Below, in pieces: positions 1-6,556 of a stretch of DNA of 8,074 nt. The translations under genes and the position numbers were made by a program. Numbering within the stretch: the first letter of the stretch is position 1; the number at the start of each line of letters is the position of its first letter. Below the pieces are notes generated by a model. That model worked only from the letters and a program-made list of their open reading frames with translations, had not been told where the DNA came from and searched no databases. This DNA is from an uncultured Actinomycetes bacterium (GTDB taxonomy: Bacteria; Actinomycetota; Actinomycetes; Nanopelagicales; Nanopelagicaceae), in NCBI GenBank assembly GCA_903921405.1, contig CAIXPV010000033.1:1-8074 (forward strand). Reading direction: 5' to 3'.

Positions 1-50
1 CTTTCACAGGTAGCAAAGATCGGTTAATTCTTTCCACTTCGAGGGAATAG
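1..50 (+). CDS. Possible 3' end of an upstream plus-strand gene (partial, frame unresolved)
   Basis: The intrinsic terminator at 49-93 is oriented for plus-strand transcription, so a plus-strand gene should end just before it. Two frames run in from the left edge. One ends in ...LSQVAKIG with TAA at 25-27. The other ends in ...LILSTSRE with TAG at 48-50, directly at the foot of the terminator stem. With so few codons neither can be preferred and no function can be assigned. Confidence 0.3.
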   Translation, partial: FTGSKDRLILSTSRE

Positions 51-93
51 AAGGTAGCGGACACAGCAATGTGGCCGCTATCTTCTTTTTATT
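49..93 (+). terminator. Intrinsic (Rho-independent) terminator with GCAA tetraloop
   Basis: The left arm 49-60 (AGAAGGTAGCGG) pairs with 75-86 (CCGCTATCTTCT) over 12 positions with one G-U wobble. An A61/G74 mismatch follows, then CACA 62-65 pairs with TGTG 70-73, closed by a GCAA loop (GNRA type) at 66-69. The stem runs straight into a T-rich tract (TTTTT at 86-90, then ATT). The T-run lies only on the plus-strand 3' side, so it should stop plus-strand transcription from the left. It also rules out the ATG at 69 as a start, because that ATG sits in the terminator loop. Confidence 0.88.
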
Positions 94-101
94 GGTATAT
101 T
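93..101 (+). promoter_or_regulatory. Extended -10 promoter for a leaderless transcript
   Basis: TGG at 93-95 followed by TATATT at 96-101 forms an extended -10 element. Its last base lies 6 nt before the ATG at 108, so transcription would begin at or next to the A of the start codon. There is no purine-rich Shine-Dalgarno in between and no -35 match (that position falls inside the terminator stem). Extended -10 promoters often do without a -35, and leaderless mRNAs are common in actinobacteria. Confidence 0.6.
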
Positions 102-107
102 TACTGT

Positions 108-263
108 ATGCAAATCAATTTGGACAAGAAATCAGGCGTCTTAGTTGCCATCATCGCTGCGCTATTAGTAATCATTGTTGTCTTAATAATCGATAAAGTT
201 GAAGATGATGGCAATATGGTTGAGACTCATATGCACCAGATAGCGATTGGATCTACTTACTAA
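108..263 (+). CDS. Small single-span membrane protein, 51 aa, unknown function
   Basis: I do not recognise this protein. From the ATG at 108 it has a short polar N-terminus (MQINLDKKSG), one strongly hydrophobic helix at about residues 10-29 (VLVAIIAALLVIIVVLIID), and an acidic tail with scattered Met and His (EDDGNMVETHMHQ). The basic residues before the helix and the acids after it favour N-in topology by the positive-inside rule. I chose ATG 108 over the in-frame ATG at 69 because the latter lies inside the terminator hairpin, whereas 108 sits 6 nt behind an extended -10. The gene converges on the minus-strand membrane protein and their 3' ends overlap by 11 bp. The Met/His tail and a metal-type ATPase nearby could hint at metal-related work, but that is speculation. 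A chance ORF is possible, though a clean hydrophobic helix plus a promoter argues against it. Confidence 0.6.
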   Translation: MQINLDKKSGVLVAIIAALLVIIVVLIIDKVEDDGNMVETHMHQIAIGSTY

Positions 264-813
264 ATCGGTGAAACCAGTTGACCCGAGTTAGCATAATGAT
301 TCCGAGAAACATCAGAAGTTGAAAGATAATTGACCCGAGCGATGTAAATTCTCGCTTAATGATTTCATCTAAACCTCGAGACTTGAGCTCGTTAGCACTA
401 GCTACATAGAGTGAGTACGTAACTATTCGTCCAGAAAAGAATGCCAGCGTCAGAGGCAGCAATCGTGCACCCATTAAGCCGGCCGCCTCGAACAGTTGAG
501 CTGATGGCAGTGGTGAAACAATAAATAGCAACAGGACTGCAACTTTGTGAGAACGCTTCTGATTGAGAAGCATCTGCGCGCTCTCTAAGTTAGTTAAAGC
601 TGTACCACTAATAAAGCGACGGAGGTGCTTAGTTACCCTAGCAAGAACATATCTGCCAGTTCCAGCGCACATTGCACCGATTGTAATAAGTGCAACTGGG
701 TGTATATCGAAGTTAAGAGAAAAGAAAACTAAGACGCTCCACGTAGGCGGCGCAAATGCGGGTGCCACATTAAAGAGGAAAACGACTAGCGCTAGATATA
801 CAAGTGAATTCAT
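253..813 (-). CDS. Conserved-looking polytopic membrane protein, 186 aa, VTT/DedA-like architecture (tentative)
   Basis: This is an integral membrane protein with about four or five hydrophobic segments (residues ~3-20, 37-57, 89-106, 113-137, 159-178). Two proline-rich, helix-breaking motifs stand out: PAFAPPTW (18-25) and SPLPSAQLFEAAG (100-112). About 27-31 residues after each comes a Gly-Arg pair in a hydrophobic stretch (GRYV at 53-56, GRIV at 128-131). This two-fold layout resembles membrane proteins with paired re-entrant loops such as the VTT/DedA group, so that fold is an inference; a lipid or small-molecule transport role would follow from it but is unproven. The start (CAT at 811-813 on plus) has a GAGG ribosome-binding site 8 nt upstream (plus-strand 822-825). 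It is divergent from the P-type ATPase across 55 bp and convergent with the small membrane protein. Confidence 0.8.
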   Translation of the reverse strand: MNSLVYLALVVFLFNVAPAFAPPTWSVLVFFSLNFDIHPVALITIGAMCAGTGRYVLARVTKHLRRFISGTALTNLESAQMLLNQKRSHKVAVLLLFIVSPLPSAQLFEAAGLMGARLLPLTLAFFSGRIVTYSLYVASANELKSRGLDEIIKREFTSLGSIIFQLLMFLGIIMLTRVNWFHRFSK

Positions 814-833
814 CGTAAGAGCCTCACGGTATT

Positions 834-839
834 ACCCTA
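834..839 (-). promoter_or_regulatory. Candidate -10 box for the minus-strand membrane protein gene
   Basis: Read on the minus strand, 839-834 is TAGGGT, which fits TANNNT. A transcript from it would start near 827 and carry a roughly 14-nt leader holding the GAGG ribosome-binding site (822-825). No convincing -35 box was found. An overlapping alternative is TAATAC at 834-829. Confidence 0.35.
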
Positions 840-856
840 TCTTCTGGATTCACAAG

Positions 857-862
857 TAATCT
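857..862 (+). promoter_or_regulatory. -10 box for leaderless P-type ATPase mRNA
   Basis: TAATCT fits TANNNT and ends exactly 6 nt before the ATG at 869, the spacing expected if transcription begins on the start codon. No Shine-Dalgarno precedes this ATG, which supports a leaderless mRNA. No clear -35 is visible about 17 nt further upstream. Confidence 0.5.
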
Positions 863-868
863 ATATCT

Positions 869-2647
869 ATGAGAACGCGAGCGTTCAATCGGGTGCTACT
901 CCCCATGACCTCATTAACCCTGATTGCCGGTTACTTTAATGAAAGTTTTTGGGTAGTGGGAGCAGTTATGGGTTTAGTTCCAGCGCTGTACTGGCTCAGT
1001 ATTGATATCAGAGGCAAAACCTTTGGGTCAGATTTCTTGGCTGTTTTATCTCTGTGCGCAACCTTATTAACGCATGAACTTTTTGCTGGAGCGATTATTT
1101 CTTTGATGCTTGCTACTGGGCGGACCCTAGAAAGCTGGGCAGAAGGTCAGGCCGAGCGTGCGTTGCGCGATCTGCTCAATAGGATTCCGCGTACTGCACG
1201 AAGAGTAAGTAGCGATGGAACGATAGTTGAGATTTCAGTTGATCAACTTGCTGCAGGGGATCGAATTTTGGTGCGAGCGGGAGAAATAACTCCAGCCGAT
1301 GGTCAATTAGTTTCAGCGGTTACTCTCGATGAGTCGGCTTTAACGGGGGAGCCACTTCCAGTTAATAGAGAGCCCAATGATGGTGTTCTTAGCGGAGTAA
1401 TTAATGCCGGTGATGCCTTTGAATATATTGCTACAAATTCTGCTGAAGAGAGCACGTTTGCTGGCATTATTAAATTAGTTCAATCTGCTCAAGCTAGAAC
1501 TGCCCCGGGGGTCCGCATTGCTAGCCAATGGGCTTTAGCTTTTGTCCCAGTCGCTGTCATAACTGCCGCACTTGCATGGCTTATCTCTGGTGATGTGAGT
1601 CGAGCAGTAGCAGTGCTTGTTGCTGCAACTCCATGCCCATTGATTTTGGCTGTGCCGATTGCAGTTGTTTCAGGGCTCTCTAAAGCTGCTAAACATGGAG
1701 CTGTGATAAAAGGCGGTGCCATCTTAGAGTTGCTTGCACGCGCAGAGACTGTGCTGCTCGATAAAACTGGAACGATTACACATGGTGGCCCAGCAATAGA
1801 TGAAATCGTAGTATCTAGTGATTCCAGTATTGAAGAAGTATTAACACTCGCCGCTTCAGTAGATCAGTACAGCCAAAACATTGTTGCTAAAGCCCTTGTT
1901 CGGGCAGCACAAGATAGAGCTTTGCATTTTCTGCCAGTGAGCAATGTAAGTGAGAGCCCAGGGCATCATATTTCTGGTGAAATCGAGGGCAATGTAATAA
2001 CTGTTGGACAGCTCGTTCAGGTCCGGCCGCAGTGGTTAGATCTTGCACACCCACTTGTCGTTGCAGTAACTAAGAATGGCGCACTCATCGGAGCGATAGG
2101 TTTGAGTGATCCATTGCGACCTGAGTCAAAAGAGATGGTGGCTCAACTAAGAAAAGTGGGAGTTAAAGACATAGTTTTAGTCACGGGTGATAAAGAAAGC
2201 ACAGCGCAAGAAGTTGCCACATCAGTTGGAATTACTGAAGTTTTCTCGCAGATGAGCGCAGAAGGAAAACTACAAATCACTGAAAAATTTATGCACAGCA
2301 GTAAGGGCACAGTCATTGTTGTTGGGGATGGAATCAATGATGCACCAGCACTTGCCGCAGCCCACGTGGGAGTAGCAATGGGGGCCCGTGGTGCTACGGC
2401 TGCAAGTGAGGCTGCTGATGTAGTAATTGTCGAAGACTCGATTGATCGATTGACTCAAGCGATTTCAATTGCAAAAACCTCCAGGTCAAGGGCGCTGCAG
2501 GCCGCCGCAGTAGGCATGGGACTTTCATTTCTTGTGATGCTGGCAGGTGCTTGGGGGCTATCGACGGCAAGTGAGGGAGCTCTGGCGCAGGAGCTCATCG
2601 ATATTGTGGCAATCGCCTGGGCGCTCACGGCGCTAAGGGATAGATAG
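869..2647 (+). CDS. Heavy-metal P1B-type ATPase with TPCP motif, no N-terminal metal-binding domain
   Basis: A 592-residue ATP-driven cation pump of the inner membrane. Visible motifs are TGE (159-161) in the actuator domain, TPCP (254-257) in the metal-path helix, the phosphorylation loop DKTGT (298-302, aspartyl phosphate on D298), TGD (439-441) and GDGINDAPAL (486-495). About eight membrane helices are present: ~8-22, 26-46, 54-68, 70-84, 219-239, 244-270, 543-563 and 570-588. Known P1B subgroups are sorted by this helix motif (CPC for Cu or Zn, SPC for Co). TPCP is the signature described for the P1B-5 group, linked to Ni/Fe, but the C-terminal hemerythrin domain often found there is absent. 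The N-terminus has no CxxC or His-rich metal-binding domain, which explains the short length. The usual SxHP adenine-binding loop reads SQNIVAKAL (335-343), so His-Pro is missing. Start at ATG 869; the substrate remains open. Confidence 0.93.
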   Translation: MRTRAFNRVLLPMTSLTLIAGYFNESFWVVGAVMGLVPALYWLSIDIRGKTFGSDFLAVLSLCATLLTHELFAGAIISLMLATGRTLESWAEGQAERALRDLLNRIPRTARRVSSDGTIVEISVDQLAAGDRILVRAGEITPADGQLVSAVTLDESALTGEPLPVNREPNDGVLSGVINAGDAFEYIATNSAEESTFAGIIKLVQSAQARTAPGVRIASQWALAFVPVAVITAALAWLISGDVSRAVAVLVAATPCPLILAVPIAVVSGLSKAAKHGAVIKGGAILELLARAETVLLDKTGTITHGGPAIDEIVVSSDSSIEEVLTLAASVDQYSQNIVAKALVRAAQDRALHFLPVSNVSESPGHHISGEIEGNVITVGQLVQVRPQWLDLAHPLVVAVTKNGALIGAIGLSDPLRPESKEMVAQLRKVGVKDIVLVTGDKESTAQEVATSVGITEVFSQMSAEGKLQITEKFMHSSKGTVIVVGDGINDAPALAAAHVGVAMGARGATAASEAADVVIVEDSIDRLTQAISIAKTSRSRALQAAAVGMGLSFLVMLAGAWGLSTASEGALAQELIDIVAIAWALTALRDR

Positions 2648-2657
2648 CCCTCATTTC

Positions 2658-2675
2658 TCACCCCTAAAGGGGTGA
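2658..2675. promoter_or_regulatory. Perfect palindrome TCACCCC-TAAA-GGGGTGA upstream of the LuxR/MalT regulator
   Basis: A perfect 7-bp inverted repeat with a 4-nt centre lies 11 nt after the ATPase stop. It could act as an operator, covering the -35 position if the regulator gene's transcription starts at about 2697, or as a short RNA hairpin at the end of the ATPase message. No T-run follows it, so a classic intrinsic terminator is unlikely. The same GGGTGA/TCACCC half-site recurs 20 bp downstream, which favours a protein-binding site. Confidence 0.5.
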
Positions 2676-2694
2676 TAGATACTTGAAAATCCAT

Positions 2695-2710
2695 GGGTGA
2701 GGCATCACCC
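2695..2710. promoter_or_regulatory. Second palindrome GGGTGA-GGCA-TCACCC overlapping the regulator start
   Basis: A perfect 6-bp inverted repeat with a 4-nt centre spans the GTG start at 2697 and lies before the alternative ATG at 2718. Its arms are the same hexamer as the palindrome at 2658-2675 but in the opposite arrangement (GGGTGA first). As DNA it could be an autoregulatory operator. As RNA it could hide or expose the start, and its arms could also pair with those of the first palindrome. Confidence 0.45.
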
Positions 2711-5303
2711 TTGGCCTATGAGTGCGCTGAAAACGAGTGAATCTGGGGTGAGTTTGCCGCGCTCGCAGCCACCTGCAATTCCAGCTAATTTTATTTCCAG
2801 AGATCATCTTTTCTCACTCTTTGAAACGCAGGTCCCGGGGTCAACCCTAGTTATAGCCCCAGCCGGATATGGAAAGACATCCTTAGTCTCAGCCTGGGCT
2901 CAGGCAAGTGAGCGTCCAACAATTTGGTACACGGTCGATGTCAATGACACTTTTGAAGATTTCAAGGCGCATCTAGTTGACTCGATTCAAAAGTTTATTC
3001 CAGATGTGAAACAAGTGCAGAATTCTGCCGAAAACGTAGGTAGAGCGAATTCAATCAACTCAATCGTGAAGATCGTTACCCAATACCCGGGAGATGTGAA
3101 TTTTGTTATTGATTTTGGGCGCGGGACAGATGAGGGAGTCTTACCATTTCGCCAACTACTAGTTGATGCAACTCCAGAAAACGTACATATCGTCATTGTG
3201 CGTAGGACGAGCACGGATGCATCACTTGCCCGGTATGCATCACATGCAAGTCTGAGTTTAATAACCAGCGAAGATCTTAAATTTTCTGAATCCGAAGTTG
3301 AAATCATTGCTGGCATTAACCAAGTCAATCTTCAAGAGAATGGCAATGCCAGGGAGATAAAACTTTGCGCTGGATGGCCAGCTGCAGTGCAGCTTATGTG
3401 CAGAAATATTGGAAAGAATAATGCACATGCAAAGTTTGCGGATGCAATTTCCTCACATGTGAATCCCATTGCTGTATTAGCTCTAGAGACTTACAACGCA
3501 ATGACGCCAGAAAATAGAAGTATTCTGCTTAAGCTGAGCATCGTTGAAGAGTTTGATAATGAAGTAGCTTCTATAATTCTGGGCGAAGAGTTCTCTGAAA
3601 GTTACATCAATAGATTAGTCACAGATGGACTATTTATTACTGCATCCAGCACCAAAAATCGAATATACCGATTCAATCCACTAGTTTTTGAAGCGCTCAC
3701 TAAGATTCAAAAGGAGAACAAATCAGGACTACAAGAGTTGCATCTGAAGCTAGTTGACCTATATGTCCAGCGCAAAGATGCGACCAAAGCCTTAGAACAC
3801 GCATTTTTGTCGGGAGACAGCCAAACGTTTTATGAAGTTTTCAGGGTCAGCGTGCGCGAGATGGCAGCCATTGGGCGCGGTGATCTATTAATAAAGTGGT
3901 CGAATTATGCTGGCGATGCATCTGCAGAAGGGCAGGTTCGACAAAAAACAATCAAAATAGTTGGACATTTGGTCAATCTAGATTTTGGGAAAGCCGAGGC
4001 CATGGCCATTGAGCTCGAGCACATCGCTGATCTACAAGGAGGGAGTGAATTTCTAGAACGTTTGTGCGCAATGATTCGAACCCATATTTACTTTGCTCGA
4101 GGCGACTTTGCACAGTCGAGTGAGAGATTTAACATTTCAATTCAACCAACGTCAATTGAGACCTCTTTGCAGGAGCTCGATCTCATTGCTTTAATGCGTT
4201 TGCATGCAAGTCAGGCCTTTCTTCACGACGATTTTGATGAGTTAGTAAGAATCTATGAAAAGGCAAAACTTCTCGCGCAGTCCTCCACCCCTTCCATTGC
4301 TCATTACCACTTGTTATGCATGCAGGCCATGGTCCTGTATTCATACGGGCAGTATTTTCAGGCTGCTGAGGCAGCATCTGCGGCGATAGAAATTGCAGAA
4401 CAATCTGGTTACAAGGGGATAAATGGGCCCCTTGATGTGATGTTAGTTCTTGCTCGAGCGCAGCTGGAGGCCTCAGATCTAGAGAAGGCGGTAGAAAGTT
4501 TTTCAAAGATTGTTTACTTAGCGCAGAGCTGGGAGATTTGGCCCTGGTATTTTATGGCACAGGGAAGCATCACGAGGATTCATGTCTCTGCACGTAAGTT
4601 TGTTGAAGGTGCTGAAGATATTGCTAAGCAAAGAAAGTTCTTACGTAGCATGCAGTCGGCCAATAGTCTGGGCTGGATAGTAGATATGAGCGAGGCTTTC
4701 CTGCATCTTTACCTTGATGAAGTTAATCGTGCTAACGAGCTCATTAAACGAATGCCACGCTTAGAAATGGTGGTTCAGATTGAATTAAGCAACGCCTTTG
4801 CAAAGGATTCAAAAGCGGCAGCCTCGTTGGTTTCGGCTCTGCCCGAGCTGACAGTGAGGCACCGAATAACTAAGTTGCTAGCAATTACGATTATGAATAG
4901 TAATCATGAAAATCTTGCACTCAAGAGTCTTAGTGAAGCCCTTGAGCTCGGAGCAGATTGTGGTTATCACGAATACTTTATTCGCCAACATAAGTTGTAT
5001 CCCTTAATCGTTAAAGTATGTGCCAAACGACCAACTGTCTATTTGGAGGAGTTGGTTCAGTCTATGACTGAACGTATGCACGCCAGGGTGACGGATTCAG
5101 GCATTTTGGTTGACCCGCTAACAAAACGTGAGATTGAAATTTTGAAGCACTTGACCACCGGCCACCCGATTAGTTCGATAGCAAAGTCTTTGCACATCTC
5201 ACAAAACACCATGAAAACACATTTGAGAAATACGTATAGAAAATTGGATGCAGATGGCCGCCACAGTGCCGTAGAAAAAGCTAAGAAACTTCTCTTGATT
5301 TAG
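2697..5303 (+). CDS. MalT-type LuxR-family transcriptional regulator (STAND ATPase, large LAL type)
   Basis: An 868-residue cytoplasmic signal-responsive activator by family. The N-terminal P-loop NTPase has Walker A APAGYGKT (54-61, K60), a Walker B-like strand NFVIDF (135-140, D139, with F where the family usually has a second D), a sensor-like strand IVIVRR (165-170) and the family motif GWPAAVQL (226-233). A winged-helix/arm region follows (to ~360), then a helical repeat region (~360-790) that in MalT-like proteins senses the inducer. It ends in a LuxR HTH (~806-862; LTKREIEILKHL then NTMKTHLRNTYRKL). The length is typical of the family. The GTG at 2697 has a weak -10 (GAAAAT, 2685-2690) at leaderless spacing; ATG 2718 is a plausible alternative and removes only seven residues. 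Two palindromes at the 5' end suggest autoregulation, and two MFS exporters directly downstream are the likely targets. The ligand is unknown. Confidence 0.92.
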   Translation: MRHHPWPMSALKTSESGVSLPRSQPPAIPANFISRDHLFSLFETQVPGSTLVIAPAGYGKTSLVSAWAQASERPTIWYTVDVNDTFEDFKAHLVDSIQKFIPDVKQVQNSAENVGRANSINSIVKIVTQYPGDVNFVIDFGRGTDEGVLPFRQLLVDATPENVHIVIVRRTSTDASLARYASHASLSLITSEDLKFSESEVEIIAGINQVNLQENGNAREIKLCAGWPAAVQLMCRNIGKNNAHAKFADAISSHVNPIAVLALETYNAMTPENRSILLKLSIVEEFDNEVASIILGEEFSESYINRLVTDGLFITASSTKNRIYRFNPLVFEALTKIQKENKSGLQELHLKLVDLYVQRKDATKALEHAFLSGDSQTFYEVFRVSVREMAAIGRGDLLIKWSNYAGDASAEGQVRQKTIKIVGHLVNLDFGKAEAMAIELEHIADLQGGSEFLERLCAMIRTHIYFARGDFAQSSERFNISIQPTSIETSLQELDLIALMRLHASQAFLHDDFDELVRIYEKAKLLAQSSTPSIAHYHLLCMQAMVLYSYGQYFQAAEAASAAIEIAEQSGYKGINGPLDVMLVLARAQLEASDLEKAVESFSKIVYLAQSWEIWPWYFMAQGSITRIHVSARKFVEGAEDIAKQRKFLRSMQSANSLGWIVDMSEAFLHLYLDEVNRANELIKRMPRLEMVVQIELSNAFAKDSKAAASLVSALPELTVRHRITKLLAITIMNSNHENLALKSLSEALELGADCGYHEYFIRQHKLYPLIVKVCAKRPTVYLEELVQSMTERMHARVTDSGILVDPLTKREIEILKHLTTGHPISSIAKSLHISQNTMKTHLRNTYRKLDADGRHSAVEKAKKLLLI

Positions 5304-5312
5304 TTTTCCCGT

Positions 5313-5318
5313 TATTCT
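5313..5318 (+). promoter_or_regulatory. Candidate -10 box between the regulator and the first MFS gene
   Basis: TATTCT fits TANNNT and ends 8 nt before the ATG at 5327, in a 23-nt gap with no Shine-Dalgarno. This suggests a leaderless transcript for the first exporter in addition to readthrough from the regulator. No -35 at standard spacing is convincing; TTGATT at 5295-5300 is only 12 nt away. Confidence 0.4.
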
Positions 5319-5326
5319 GACGGTAT

Positions 5327-6547
5327 ATGAAATCTTTAGGACCAGCCTTTAATCGATTGTGGGGCGCAAGCCTGACCACAAACCTGGCCGATGGTGTTTT
5401 ATCCGCAGCTGCACCCCTACTTGCTATTACATTGACTAAGAATCCAGTACTTATTTCAATGCTAAGCGCGTTAGTTATGTTGCCATGGCTGTTTTTTGCA
5501 ATCCCCATTGGGGTCATTGTTGATCGAGTTGATCGCAGATTTCTCTTGGCCGGTGCTAACTTTGTTCGCTTCCTTATAGCCGGACTACTTGCCCTATCGA
5601 TTTCTACTCACACAATTACTATCTACCTGTTATTTGTAGCTACCTTTTGTATTGGTATTTGTGAGGTAACGGCTGATACAACCTCACAATCGTTAATTCC
5701 TCAGATACTTAACAAAGATCAGTTAGAGCGCGGAAATTCAAGATTGCAAATCTCAGAGACGATTGTTCAAGGCTTTGTTGGCACTCCCATTAGCGGCTTT
5801 CTTTATGCAGCCGCAATTTATCTGCCATTCATTGCCAATAGTTTAGGTTTCTTAGTCGCCGCTATTTTAGCTGCAGTTATCCCCGTTAAGTTTCTTCAAG
5901 ATATACGTACTGAAACCACCACAGAGGCTAAGTCCAATTTCGTTAGTGAGATTCGTTTTGGAATTAATTATCTATATAACAACAAGGTCCTATTGCGTCT
6001 TGTGTTAACGACGGCCAGCATTGGCTTTTGTTATTCGATGTCCACATCGACAATAGTTTTGTTTATGGTCAAGGAGCTTCATCTGAAGCCAGCCTTCTTT
6101 GGAATCGCACTGTCTGTTCAGGCGGTGGGTGCAATAGCTGGTGGTATTGCTGCACCAAAACTTTCAACACAATTTGGCCGCAGTAAGGTGATGACTGCTG
6201 GCATTTTCTTGAGCTCACTCATAATCCTGCTTCAAGGTTTTGTGCCGAATATCTATGTATTTATCGCACTATCTACGGTTGCAGCCTTCACAATTTCGCA
6301 GTGGAACATTCTTTTGATGTCCACGTATCAAAGCGTTATTCCTTCGCACTTATATGGACGAGTCCATGGAACAAGGCGAACTCTAGTGTGGGGCCTTATG
6401 CCATTTGGTTCTTTGCTCGGTGGCTTTATTGCTAAAACTGGCCTGCGAGCCCCCTTAATTGTCGGAGGAGTTATTGCAACTCTCATCGCTACTTTCTCGC
6501 TGCCTTTCTTAATGGGAGTCAGTGAAAGTGCAGAAGCTTCTAAGTAA
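5327..6547 (+). CDS. MFS transporter, EntS/MFS_3-like exporter (first of tandem pair)
   Basis: A 406-residue inner-membrane secondary transporter with about 12 hydrophobic helices. The loop between helices 2 and 3 carries the MFS signature GVIVDRVDRR (62-71). The stretch from E113 (EVTADTTSQSLIPQILN, then a conserved Asn in GNSRL, ~137) and a C-terminal GRVHGTRR (344-351) followed by WGLMPFGSLLGG are typical of the MFS_3 family. That family includes the enterobactin exporter EntS and macrolide-efflux-like proteins, so proton-driven export is likely; the substrate is unknown. The start is the only reasonable ATG, 23 nt after the regulator stop, without a ribosome-binding site but behind TATTCT. 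The gene is followed after 9 nt by a paralogue sharing the same motifs, so the pair arose by duplication. Co-transcription with the regulator suggests regulated efflux. Confidence 0.9.
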   Translation: MKSLGPAFNRLWGASLTTNLADGVLSAAAPLLAITLTKNPVLISMLSALVMLPWLFFAIPIGVIVDRVDRRFLLAGANFVRFLIAGLLALSISTHTITIYLLFVATFCIGICEVTADTTSQSLIPQILNKDQLERGNSRLQISETIVQGFVGTPISGFLYAAAIYLPFIANSLGFLVAAILAAVIPVKFLQDIRTETTTEAKSNFVSEIRFGINYLYNNKVLLRLVLTTASIGFCYSMSTSTIVLFMVKELHLKPAFFGIALSVQAVGAIAGGIAAPKLSTQFGRSKVMTAGIFLSSLIILLQGFVPNIYVFIALSTVAAFTISQWNILLMSTYQSVIPSHLYGRVHGTRRTLVWGLMPFGSLLGGFIAKTGLRAPLIVGGVIATLIATFSLPFLMGVSESAEASK

Positions 6548-6550
6548 GAT
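6545..6550 (+). promoter_or_regulatory. -10 box overlapping the stop codon of the first MFS gene
   Basis: TAAGAT begins with the TAA stop of the first exporter and ends 6 nt before the ATG at 6557, which fits a leaderless start. The 9-nt gap has no Shine-Dalgarno. Translational coupling or reinitiation after the nearby stop is an equally good explanation for the lack of one. Confidence 0.4.
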
Positions 6551-6556
6551 TTAGCA

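Noticed and set aside
69..107. Upstream ATG extension of the small membrane protein gene
   Set aside because: It lies in the loop and 3' arm of a strong terminator, has no ribosome-binding site or promoter of its own, and adds an atypical aromatic N-terminus.
563..859. 98-residue plus-strand reading frame opposite the 186-aa membrane protein
   Set aside because: It is antisense to a gene with clear membrane segments, has a basic low-complexity composition, and no start signals.
2658..2675. Palindrome as an intrinsic terminator for the ATPase gene
   Set aside because: No T-rich tract follows (GATAGATAC comes next), and the half-site repeats downstream, so an operator or regulatory hairpin fits better.
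2143..2694. Three overlapping minus-strand frames inside the ATPase gene
   Set aside because: They are shadows of a gene with all P-type ATPase motifs, and their translations show no recognisable domain.
2693..2740. 15-codon mini-ORF (ATG 2693, TGA 2738) overlapping the regulator start
   Set aside because: I considered it as a leader peptide. It has no codon run hinting at attenuation and no ribosome-binding site, and it overlaps the regulator's coding start.
4183..4506. 107-residue minus-strand frame inside the regulator
   Set aside because: Antisense shadow of the helical repeat region; no start signals and no recognisable domain.
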